Below the pieces are notes generated by a model. The model ran no database searches and was not told the origin of the DNA. It saw only the letters and a program-made list of their open reading frames with translations. A stretch of 64,000 nt of DNA, taken from contig CANSLJ010000015.1 in NCBI GenBank assembly GCA_947647735.1, positions 30,526 to 94,525 of the forward strand, in the 5' to 3' direction. Shown piece by piece: positions 43,154 through 50,608 of the stretch (within the stretch, counting starts at the first letter, position 1; each line of letters opens with the position of its first letter). Origin of the DNA: an uncultured bacterium (GTDB lineage: Bacteria; Bacillota; Clostridia; Lachnospirales; Lachnospiraceae). Position numbers and translations under genes: made by a program.

Positions 43154-44359
43154 TCATCCGCTCCAAACTGACAGAAGATACTCCGGATCTTTTTTGAGTT
43201 CCTTCCCTTCCCACCGGTACAGTCTCTCTGTTATTTCCGACAGTTCCCAATCATTGTCTCTCTCCACATCCCAATCCCAGATTGTTTCATAATCCTCCAG
43301 CCTATACTTAAACAGTGAATACGAACCCTCCGGCACAACAGCCTTTACAAACCGTTCTTTCGAGCGATCCCAGAGAAAATAACTCCTCTCCTTCCTCTTT
43401 TCATCATATAATTCCAGATCAGAACAGCCGTCAAAATTGATATCTTCAAACAGGTCTATTCTTCCCTCCAATATCTGTACCGGCTCTTTAAAATTTCCGT
43501 TCCGAAATACAACATGCCCCCTGCCTTCACACAGCAGAAAATCCATACCCTGATCTCCCAGCCGACTGACACTGCCTTCCGTTTCACCTTCGATATTCTG
43601 ATCGCTGTCATCCCACCTCAGATTCCATTTATAACTCCCGTCCCAAAAACAGAAACTGTCCGCACCATTATCCTCCAGCACATATAGATCCTCATCACAG
43701 ACAAGCATATAAAAATTGCCCCCGCGATTTTCTCTTATATCCACTGCCTTCGCTCCCGCAACAAATACTCTGTCCCCCAGTTCTGCGCCGTTCTCTGCGG
43801 AATACCACCTCACCTCATCCTGACCGGAGAGTTCAAACGCCGTAAAGATCAGTTCCCACGGTTCCTCCCACTTGACCTTGTAATGGGTAAAATACATTTT
43901 TTTCAAAAAAGAAGGAGCCTCCTCTGCCGAAAGGCACACAAAACTCCCGTCCTCCTTATTCCCCGGGCTTTCCAATACACTTTCCTCCGACAGAACCACA
44001 TGAAGCTTTCCATAAATAAATTCCGTATCCGTAAGTTCCGCCGGAACCTTTTCCAAGACTATCTTCGCCGGTTTTACAACCTCTTCCGGCGCACCCAATC
44101 CGGAAATATACACTGTCGCTGTGCTCCCACCGCCTCCTGACAGATTATTTTCCCCCAACCCGTTCTTTCCCTTTTCTTCCTTCTGTACCGAATCGATCTC
44201 TCTCTCCGACAAACTGTCTTCCACCAGTTTCTTCTTAACATCATCTTTCTGTACAGCCTCACTCTGCTTTATACAAACTTCCCCGGTATAAAAAAACTCT
44301 GCAGTAAGAAAAAGAACCAAAATGATACACTGTATGCCCGCCGATTTCCTGATTCTCAT
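43154..44359 (-). CDS. Secreted or membrane-anchored protein with a DxNxDG loop
   Basis: 401 aa. An N-terminal hydrophobic segment (about 8-26, IQCIILVLFLTAEFFYTG) serves as signal peptide or anchor; no lipobox. A polar, Lys/Glu-rich spacer with a GGGG run leads to the main region from about residue 85. The motif EDINFDGCSDLELYDEKRKERSYFLWDRS (about 307-335) is like that of XAC2610-type exported proteins. It forms an operon with the following 395-aa gene. Function unknown. Confidence 0.65.
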   Translation of the reverse strand: MRIRKSAGIQCIILVLFLTAEFFYTGEVCIKQSEAVQKDDVKKKLVEDSLSEREIDSVQKEEKGKNGLGENNLSGGGGSTATVYISGLGAPEEVVKPAKIVLEKVPAELTDTEFIYGKLHVVLSEESVLESPGNKEDGSFVCLSAEEAPSFLKKMYFTHYKVKWEEPWELIFTAFELSGQDEVRWYSAENGAELGDRVFVAGAKAVDIRENRGGNFYMLVCDEDLYVLEDNGADSFCFWDGSYKWNLRWDDSDQNIEGETEGSVSRLGDQGMDFLLCEGRGHVVFRNGNFKEPVQILEGRIDLFEDINFDGCSDLELYDEKRKERSYFLWDRSKERFVKAVVPEGSYSLFKYRLEDYETIWDWDVERDNDWELSEITERLYRWEGKELKKDPEYLLSVWSG

Positions 44360-44473
44360 ACCAGCCTCCTCGATCCCTCTTTGCAGAACCGCACAGTACT
44401 TCTCACATTACATTTATTTTCGACATCCATACTTTCGGGCACTTTATGCTTCTTTCATGTCAGTGCCCCTGCC

Positions 44474-45895
44474 CTAAAACCGCTCCTCATGAGCCATCCC
44501 TTCCCGCTCTAATATCTGCCCGAACTCCTCAATATAATAATCCGCCAGCCTCCGCTTCTCCCGATCCGAATCCAACGAATACGCATCCTGCACAGCGCAT
44601 ACTTTCATCCCCGCGCTCTTTCCCGCCATGATCCCTGCGACCAGATCCTCAAACACAAGGCACTTCGCCGGATCAGCCTCCAGGGTATCCGCCACCGCAA
44701 GGTAAATATCCGGCGCAGGCTTTCCCTTCTGCACCTCCGAGCCTGTCCTGATACAGCTGATATATTCTGTCAGCCCGTGCACCCGCTCGATGGTCTCCAT
44801 CAATTCCCGGGAATTGCTGGTGGCGATCCCCATCTTGATACCCCTGTCCTTACAGAGCCGCATAAAATCCCGCACACCGGATTTCAACGGCACTTCCCGC
44901 TCATATTTTTCCCATGCCATCTCATTCCAGTCCGCCATGATCCTCTCCACCGGATCATCGATGCCGAAATGCTCCTTAAAATAGACCGCCGTCTCATAAA
45001 AACTCCAGCCCTCGATATCCGCCTGCAGCGTATCCGGCAGGGGAATATCAAATTTTGCCAGATACTCCTTGTCGATCCGCTTCCACATCCACATGGAATC
45101 CACCACAGTGCCGTCCACATCGAAGATCACCGCCTCCACGTTCTCCAGAGAAGGAATCCTATCCCGAAGGCTCAGTACCTCCTGCTCCGTCAGAACCCTG
45201 TAATCTCCCGGCTTCATATCCTCATCCAGATACAGTGTCCCCATCCGCAGCCGTTTTAAATGCATCACTTTATTTCCAACAGCAGCCAGCATCCGCTTCA
45301 CCTGATGATAGCGTCCCTCCATAATAGAAAGCTGCAGCTTCCCATCCTTTTGCACATTCACTCTCGCCGGCATCGTCAGTTTCTCATCCCCAATGTCCAC
45401 ACCGCACTCCAGTGTCAGAACCTCCTCCCCATGGAGCGCCCTCTCCGGCGTCACCTCGTAGGTCTTCACCACATGCTTTTTCGGGGACAAAAGCTCATGC
45501 GCCAGCGCGCCGTCATTCGTGATAAGCAGCAGCCCCTCCGTATCCTTGTCCAGCCTTCCCACAGGAAACATTCCTTTCGGAAAAGGCCTCTCCTCCTTCT
45601 CCTCCCAGACTTTTTTCAGAAAATCCAGAACCGTCTCTTCCTTTTTATCTTCCGTAGCGGAGACGATCCCCTGCGGTTTATAAAACATCAGATATGTATA
45701 TTTCTCATATATCACTTTTTGACCGTCACAGTCAATATCCACCGTGTTTTCATTCACCTTCTGTTCCGGAGACTTACAGATCTCACCGTTTACCCTTACC
45801 TGCCCCTTTTTGATCAATTCCTTTACCTCTTTCCGTGTCCCCATCCCCGCATCGCAGAGATATTTATCCAAACGTATCATACCTGTCAATAACAT
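44474..45895 (-). CDS. RsuA-type pseudouridine synthase fused to a HAD hydrolase
   Basis: 473 aa in one uninterrupted frame. Residues 1-240: S4 domain (MIRLDKYLCDAGMGTRKEVKELIKKGQVRVNG), YLMFYKPQGIVSATEDKKE, catalytic FPVGRLDKDTEGLLLITNDG and MEGRYHQVKRMLAAVG of RsuA-like 16S rRNA pseudouridine synthases. Residues about 250-470: HAD phosphatase of the beta-phosphoglucomutase group, with nucleophile motif VIFDVDGTVVDSMWMWK, IATSNS, GKPAPDIYL and CLVFEDLVAGIMAG. The start at 45895 follows AGAGGAAA closely; an alternative ATG five codons on gives MIRLDKY. The link between the activities is not obvious. Confidence 0.9.
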   Translation of the reverse strand: MLLTGMIRLDKYLCDAGMGTRKEVKELIKKGQVRVNGEICKSPEQKVNENTVDIDCDGQKVIYEKYTYLMFYKPQGIVSATEDKKEETVLDFLKKVWEEKEERPFPKGMFPVGRLDKDTEGLLLITNDGALAHELLSPKKHVVKTYEVTPERALHGEEVLTLECGVDIGDEKLTMPARVNVQKDGKLQLSIMEGRYHQVKRMLAAVGNKVMHLKRLRMGTLYLDEDMKPGDYRVLTEQEVLSLRDRIPSLENVEAVIFDVDGTVVDSMWMWKRIDKEYLAKFDIPLPDTLQADIEGWSFYETAVYFKEHFGIDDPVERIMADWNEMAWEKYEREVPLKSGVRDFMRLCKDRGIKMGIATSNSRELMETIERVHGLTEYISCIRTGSEVQKGKPAPDIYLAVADTLEADPAKCLVFEDLVAGIMAGKSAGMKVCAVQDAYSLDSDREKRRLADYYIEEFGQILEREGMAHEERF

Positions 45896-46029
45896 TTTCC
45901 TCCTCTGTACTTCTAACACTTTTTCTCCTTCATATACTAAAGTGAGACCATATACCGATGCCATGCCCTGCTGCATATGATTTACACATCTCCATATCCC
46001 GCAGTCAATGTGCATCCCATATACTGACC

Positions 46030-47154
46030 ATGACACAAAAAAAATCCCGACTGCTGTCCACCATACAACTGCTCTTCCTCTCCCAGCTCGCCTTCTCCAT
46101 CCTCCGCGCTCCCGCCAATGCCTGCTCCTACGCCGCACTGGCGCTGCAGCTCTGGTTTGAGAAAATGATACCTTCCCTGTTTCCGTTTATGGTGCTCTCC
46201 GGTATGATCGTCAGACTGGACTTCGGCAGAACGATCTCTTCGCCGGTCTATCCCCTGATCGGACGTCTTTACCGCATCAGCAAAAACGCCTGCACCACAC
46301 TGATCTGCGGCTTTCTCTTCGGTTTCCCGCTGGGTGCCAAAACCGTAGCCGAACAGTACAGCCTCGGACAACTGTCAAAACCTCAGGCGCAGTATCTGCT
46401 CTCTTTCTGCAACAATATCGGTCCCGTATATCTCCTCAGTTTTGCCCTGCCGCTTTTGGGATTGTCAGTAGATCCATCAGTCGGTTCCGCAAACGTCATG
46501 CTCAGAAACGCCGTCATCGCTGCCTTTTTCGACATCCCGCTCCTCTACGGACTGGCACTGCGCTATACCGCCTACCGCAATATCGATCTCTCTGTCGATC
46601 CGAGAGAGACGGCCACCGCCTTACTCCGCTCACCAGACCTCAAAATATCATCCCCAAAAACCAAGACAACCTCCGGCGCTCCTCTCAGTGCCGCTTCCAG
46701 CCCAAAACCGACTTTTTCCTCCAACATAATATCCGTCCCAAAACAGCCGCTTCCACCCGGCACCGCATCCGCCCCAAAACCGGCTTTCTCTTTCATCTCC
46801 GCCTTAGACGCTTCCGTCACCTCCGCCTGCGGCGCCATCACAAGGCTCGGCGGCTATATGGTATTTTTCATGGTCTGCAACCTGCTCCTTGAAAAAACGC
46901 CTCTCTTTCCCCGCCTTGCCGCTCTGCTGGAGATCACCAGCGGCCTGGCTCTGGCAAAGGACACCCTTTCCCCGGCACTGTTTATGACTATGCTCACCTT
47001 CGGCGGGCTCTCCTGCTTTGCCCAGACCTACACCTGCATCCGGGACACGGACCTTTCCTTCGGAAATTACTGTGTCCATAAATTTCTGCAGACATCTATC
47101 GCCTTCTGCCTGTATACCCTGCTTTTTTACGCCCTCCGTTTTTCTGCCGTCTGA
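46030..47154 (+). CDS. YlbJ-like sporulation membrane protein
   Basis: 374 aa from MTQKKSRLLSTIQLL; no ribosome site is evident, and the frame is open 24 codons further upstream, so the start is uncertain. Several membrane segments with nucleoside-recognition (Gate)-type motifs: FEKMIPSLFPFMVLSGMIV, CGFLFGFPLGAKTVAEQYSLGQLSK and YLLSFCNNIGPVYLLSF. YlbJ-type proteins are needed for spore cortex formation in Bacillus. A Pro/Ser/Lys-rich cytoplasmic loop (about 200-250) is unusual. Its 3' end overlaps the amidase gene 3' end by 59 bp on the other strand. Confidence 0.8.
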   Translation: MTQKKSRLLSTIQLLFLSQLAFSILRAPANACSYAALALQLWFEKMIPSLFPFMVLSGMIVRLDFGRTISSPVYPLIGRLYRISKNACTTLICGFLFGFPLGAKTVAEQYSLGQLSKPQAQYLLSFCNNIGPVYLLSFALPLLGLSVDPSVGSANVMLRNAVIAAFFDIPLLYGLALRYTAYRNIDLSVDPRETATALLRSPDLKISSPKTKTTSGAPLSAASSPKPTFSSNIISVPKQPLPPGTASAPKPAFSFISALDASVTSACGAITRLGGYMVFFMVCNLLLEKTPLFPRLAALLEITSGLALAKDTLSPALFMTMLTFGGLSCFAQTYTCIRDTDLSFGNYCVHKFLQTSIAFCLYTLLFYALRFSAV

Positions 47155-48499
47155 GCATCTGCTGTCTGATCTTCTGCTGCTTTCTAAACTTCGCTCTCGT
47201 GATCACAAGCACCACCAGCACGGAAACCAGTAGTCCCAGTATCACCAACCACAAAAACCGGGACACATCAGAACTGCTGATCAGCACATGATCCTTTTCT
47301 TTCTCTGCGTCCCTCTCTTCATACCATTTCATGTCAATCTGATGCGCATCGCCGGATGTCTCCAGCATCTCGCCCTCCCCGGGGACATCCGGTTCCGGAA
47401 TCCCCGCATTCGCGATCTCCTGCCCGGAAACGCTCGCTGCATCCAGCAGTGTATTTTTTATACTATCTCCCGCCTTTCCCGACAGCGCCGGCACCTCCAC
47501 CGTCTCTGTCTCCGCATCCAGATCATATCCGTTATACACACGACATTTTAACAAAATCTCCTGATCCGCAGGCACCTTCACCGTGAACTCCAGCTCATTT
47601 CCGGGCGCATCCCACCTTTGCAGGCCGCTGTAAGTCTGCCCGCCGTTGAAACTGTAATCATAATACAACAGGCCGCTGTCCTCATCCTCACCGGTGAGCA
47701 GCAGATTCACCTCACCTGTCTCCTCCTTCACCCGGAGACAGGTCAAAGATACATCCACAGGCTCTGTATCATCCGGCTTCATCACCTTTGCGGGCACCTC
47801 CACCTTTGGCACCTCAAACCGCCTGTAATCCTTCCCAGTCTCCGGCGAGTAAAGCCCGTAATACTTTGCCACTGCCGTAGCATCCAGAACGCCCAGCTTT
47901 TTCATAGCTTCCGTCGTCTCATACCGCCCTTTGTCCTCCTTATGGTCCAGATGGCAATGCTCGATAATACAGGAAGGAATCCCATACTCCTCACAGTGCT
48001 GGATCACACCGTAATAATCCAGCCCGTCCTTATTCAGCCTCGTTTTAACACCTCGACGATAGAGTTCCAGCGTATCCATCTCATCCAGACACAGTTCCCC
48101 GAAGCTTTTCCCCTCCGCATAACAGTCTCCGAAAGCCGATATCCAGACCTCCGAACCGTACAATGTATGATTTTCAGACATATTAAAATGCAGACAGAAG
48201 AAAAAATCCGCCCCCACCTCTTTGGCATAATCCGCCCGCTGCTGCAAAGACAGTTCCACATCCTCCGTCCTGGTCATATAGACCTCGATGCCCTCATACT
48301 TCTTCAGTTCCTCCGCCATGGCGTTGGCGACAACCATAGTCATATACTTCTCGGTATATCCGCCATACTTTGCGCCCAGATTCTCCCCGCCATGCCCCGG
48401 ATCAATGACAATCTTGACAGGCTCCGCATGCACCTCTCTCGCAGGTACAAAAGCGCAGATGCCGGCAAGCAGCAAAACCGCCCCCGCCCATTTTCTCAT
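47096..48499 (-). CDS. Exported N-acetylmuramoyl-L-alanine amidase (amidase_3)
   Basis: 467 aa from MRKWAGAVLLLAGICAFVPAREVHAEP, a normal signal peptide. The catalytic domain starts at VKIVIDPGHGGENLGAKYGGYTEKYMTM (first Zn ligand His) and continues with Glu and His ligands and FFFCLHFNMSEN, IIEHCHLDHKEDKGRY. After about residue 250 come beta-rich segments (SFNGGQTYSGLQRW) and a C-terminal membrane anchor (about 430-450) with a basic tail. It cleaves peptide stems from glycan strands. The frame is open 63 codons further upstream to an ATG overlapping the previous gene stop, but that part is the palindromic repeat at 48546-48645, not a protein domain. Confidence 0.88.
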   Translation of the reverse strand: MRKWAGAVLLLAGICAFVPAREVHAEPVKIVIDPGHGGENLGAKYGGYTEKYMTMVVANAMAEELKKYEGIEVYMTRTEDVELSLQQRADYAKEVGADFFFCLHFNMSENHTLYGSEVWISAFGDCYAEGKSFGELCLDEMDTLELYRRGVKTRLNKDGLDYYGVIQHCEEYGIPSCIIEHCHLDHKEDKGRYETTEAMKKLGVLDATAVAKYYGLYSPETGKDYRRFEVPKVEVPAKVMKPDDTEPVDVSLTCLRVKEETGEVNLLLTGEDEDSGLLYYDYSFNGGQTYSGLQRWDAPGNELEFTVKVPADQEILLKCRVYNGYDLDAETETVEVPALSGKAGDSIKNTLLDAASVSGQEIANAGIPEPDVPGEGEMLETSGDAHQIDMKWYEERDAEKEKDHVLISSSDVSRFLWLVILGLLVSVLVVLVITRAKFRKQQKIRQQMLRRQKNGGRKKAGYTGRRR

Positions 48500-48545
48500 T
48501 TTCCTGATGTGCCCCTGCACATCTAAAACAGCGGGCAAATCCCAA

Positions 48546-48645
48546 AGCGTTTTCCTATAGAATAAAATAGCGAGCAAAGCTCGCATTGCGAGATTCGCTT
48601 CGCGAACTCGTAAATTACTGAGCGTTTTCCTATAGAATAAAATAG
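48546..48645. repeat. Palindromic repeat element with two 25-bp direct repeats
   Basis: Identical 25-bp direct repeats at 48546-48570 and 48621-48645 (core TTTTCCTATAGAATAAAATA) enclose two stem-loops: GCGAGC AAA GCTCGC (48570-48584) and a 9-bp bulged stem (48589-48610). A further imperfect GC-rich hairpin (48645-48668) follows. The layout resembles REP-type or small non-autonomous elements. It lies between the DivIVA-like gene and the amidase start. Confidence 0.75.
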
Positions 48646-48687
48646 GCCGACTTCCTCGGAAACCGGCCATCATCCACTTGTTTTTCA

Positions 48688-49299
48688 TTACATCAACTCC
48701 AAATCTTCCTTCGATTCTGTTGTCCCCGCAGTATCTGAACCGCCATCATCAAAATCCTCCGGCACCGGCACAAGCTCCCGCCTGTTGGTGCTGACGATCT
48801 CCTGATACTGTTTCATATGGCCGATCAGATTTTCATAATCGGCAGAAGCCGTCTGAATCGAAGATACAATAATATTTTCCACATGGGAAAGCAGATCATC
48901 CGTATACTGCATGGCAGACATACGCATCTCGTTTGCTTCCAGCACGGCCCTGTCCAGAATCTCCTGCGCCTGACGGGTGGCAGCCGTTACAACCTCATCC
49001 GCCTGAGCATAAGCCTGCTGCATGATCTGATGCTCACTGATCAGTTCCGTTCTCTGTATCGTGGTATCCTTGATGAGCTGCTCCGCCCTCGCCTTGGCAT
49101 CATTCAGTATCTCCTCCTTATTCTGGATGATACGCTGATACCGCTTGATCTCATCCGGTGTTTTTACACGGAGTTCCCGGATCAGTTCCTCAATCTCATC
49201 TTTATTGACTAAAATCTTACTGTTGCTGAATGTCTGATACTTACAACTGTCGATATACTCCTCAATTTCATCGATTAACTGTTCTATTCTGCTGCTCAT
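48688..49299 (-). CDS. DivIVA-like coiled-coil protein
   Basis: 203 aa from MSSRIEQLIDEIEEYIDSCKYQ (GGAG 5 nt upstream). A helical N-terminal part leads into a long coiled coil (about 55-150) rich in Glu, Arg and Ala with heptad hydrophobics (EILNDAKARAEQLIKDTTIQ, ATRQAQEILDRAVLEANEMR); the C-terminal 30 residues are acidic and disordered. Proteins like this are found between coaD and ylbJ in Clostridia and probably act in division-site or envelope organisation. No catalytic domain. Confidence 0.75.
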   Translation of the reverse strand: MSSRIEQLIDEIEEYIDSCKYQTFSNSKILVNKDEIEELIRELRVKTPDEIKRYQRIIQNKEEILNDAKARAEQLIKDTTIQRTELISEHQIMQQAYAQADEVVTAATRQAQEILDRAVLEANEMRMSAMQYTDDLLSHVENIIVSSIQTASADYENLIGHMKQYQEIVSTNRRELVPVPEDFDDGGSDTAGTTESKEDLELM

Positions 49300-49372
49300 T
49301 CCCACTCCGTTTCTTCTATATTTAAAACAACTGCTCTCGGCAGCAGCGCCCCGCCTGCGCCGCCTCCTTTAT

Positions 49373-49855
49373 CTAATGTCCGTACTTTTCATACATCATA
49401 TCCCGCACAAAATCAGGCACAAACTTGGAGATATCCCCCTTAAACATGGCGATCTCCTTCACCGTGGAAGAACTCAGATAGGAATATTCCAGAGATGTTG
49501 TGAGGAACATCGTATCCAAATGGCCTTCCGACAAGACCTTGTTCGTCTGAGCGATCTGCAGCTCATACTCAAAATCCGTGATCGCCCTCAACCCCCTGAT
49601 CGAGACGGAAAAATGATTTTCTCTCGCATAGTCCACCAACAGGCCGCTGAAGGAATCCACTTTCACATTGGGATAATCCTTCGTGGCCTCTCTCAGCATT
49701 TTAACACGTTCCTCTACAGAAAACAACGGCGTCTTCATTTTATTATCCAAAATACTGACTGTCAATTCATCAAAAATTTCTGCAGAACGCCTGATGATAT
49801 CCAGATGTCCATATGTAACCGGATCAAAGCTGCCCGGATAAACTGCTGATTTCAT
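49373..49855 (-). CDS. coaD: Phosphopantetheine adenylyltransferase
   Basis: 160-aa CoaD, the fourth step of CoA synthesis. It starts [26 protein letters not shown] with the nucleotidyltransferase GSFDPxTxGH motif, and has [19 protein letters not shown] and [25 protein letters not shown]. Its ATG overlaps the rsmD stop (TAATG), the usual rsmD-coaD pair of Firmicutes. Confidence 0.96.
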   Translation of the reverse strand: MKSAVYPGSFDPVTYGHLDIIRRSAEIFDELTVSILDNKMKTPLFSVEERVKMLREATKDYPNVKVDSFSGLLVDYARENHFSVSIRGLRAITDFEYELQIAQTNKVLSEGHLDTMFLTTSLEYSYLSSSTVKEIAMFKGDISKFVPDFVRDMMYEKYGH

Positions 49856-50409
49856 TATACCACGCCCTTTCTTAAAAAAACATGTTTATTTGTTTTATAA
49901 CATTTTTCTTTTTCGACACAAAACCCATACTCTTTTACAAACCCGAAATCCTGTTTCAGATCAGCCTCAAACACAAGCAAAGTGTCCTCCGTCACATAAC
50001 TCCTGTCCTTCAGCACAGACAACAGCTTTTCGTAATGTCCCTCCGCATAGGGCGGATCGGCAAAGATCACATCTGCCTCCTTCTCATGAATGCCGTACAA
50101 AGCGGTATAAACATCCTGTTTTAACAAAACCGCCTCCTCCGTCATCTTCGCAAACTTTACATTCTCCGACATACAGACAAAAGCTTCCCGTCCGTTCTCC
50201 ACAAAATAAGCCTTCTTTGCCCCCCGACTCAGCGCCTCGATCCCGATCTGCCCGCTCCCCGCAAACAGATCCACAAACACGCCCCCCGGCAGATAAGGCA
50301 TCAGCATATTGAACAATGTCTCCTTCACCCTGTCCGTAGTCGGCCGCGTATCCAACCCCGCCGGTGTCTTCAACGGCAGGCTTCTCGCTTTCCCAGCAAT
50401 TACTCTCAT
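49855..50409 (-). CDS. rsmD: 16S rRNA (guanine966-N2)-methyltransferase RsmD
   Basis: 184 aa. [36 protein letters not shown] is the conserved N-terminus, [28 protein letters not shown] the SAM-binding motif I and [14 protein letters not shown] the catalytic (D/N)PPY. It methylates G966 in the small-subunit rRNA. Coupled to coaD. About 200 bp with a fold-back element separate it from the topoisomerase gene upstream. Confidence 0.95.
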   Translation of the reverse strand: MRVIAGKARSLPLKTPAGLDTRPTTDRVKETLFNMLMPYLPGGVFVDLFAGSGQIGIEALSRGAKKAYFVENGREAFVCMSENVKFAKMTEEAVLLKQDVYTALYGIHEKEADVIFADPPYAEGHYEKLLSVLKDRSYVTEDTLLVFEADLKQDFGFVKEYGFCVEKEKCYKTNKHVFLRKGVV

Positions 50410-50460
50410 AATTTCTCACTTTCTATCTTTAAACTCACTATTTTAATACCACAATCGTAG

Positions 50461-50594
50461 CCCGGATGGAGATCAAATTCGCAAGGAGTGCCCTCGAAAA
50501 ACGCCGGTCCTTGGCGAGGTTCTTTCGAGCCTAGTACCGCTGCGTTTTTCGCGGAGCGCGAGCGTGCCGACGGCGAATTTGATCTCCATCCGGG
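50461..50594. repeat. 134-bp fold-back element with perfect 22-bp inverted arms
   Basis: Arms at 50461-50482 and 50573-50594 are perfect inverted copies (22 bp; left arm begins CCCGGATGGAGATCAAATTC). Inside them a second pair CGAAAAACGC / GCGTTTTTCG (50495-50504 / 50542-50551) continues through CGGT/ACCG. The whole could form one long hairpin. It is GC-rich, lies 14 nt past the parC stop and holds no ORF of note; it may be a MITE-like insertion or a processed RNA hairpin. Confidence 0.85.
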
Positions 50595-50608
50595 CGGACC
50601 CTCGCCGA

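Noticed and set aside
41956-44359. Single gene split by a frameshift (395-aa and 401-aa proteins)
   Set aside because: The first protein has a natural end and the second has its own ATG 10 nt later; both contain complete but different regions, so two genes are simpler, though not proven.
45896-46138. 81-residue upstream extension of the RsuA-HAD fusion
   Set aside because: Arg/Trp-rich composition, overlap with the divergent ylbJ-like region and a ribosome site just before the internal ATG argue against translation.
45982-46371. Minus-strand 129-codon frame opposite the ylbJ-like gene
   Set aside because: No ribosome site and no recognisable protein; the plus-strand frame shows clear membrane segments and family motifs.
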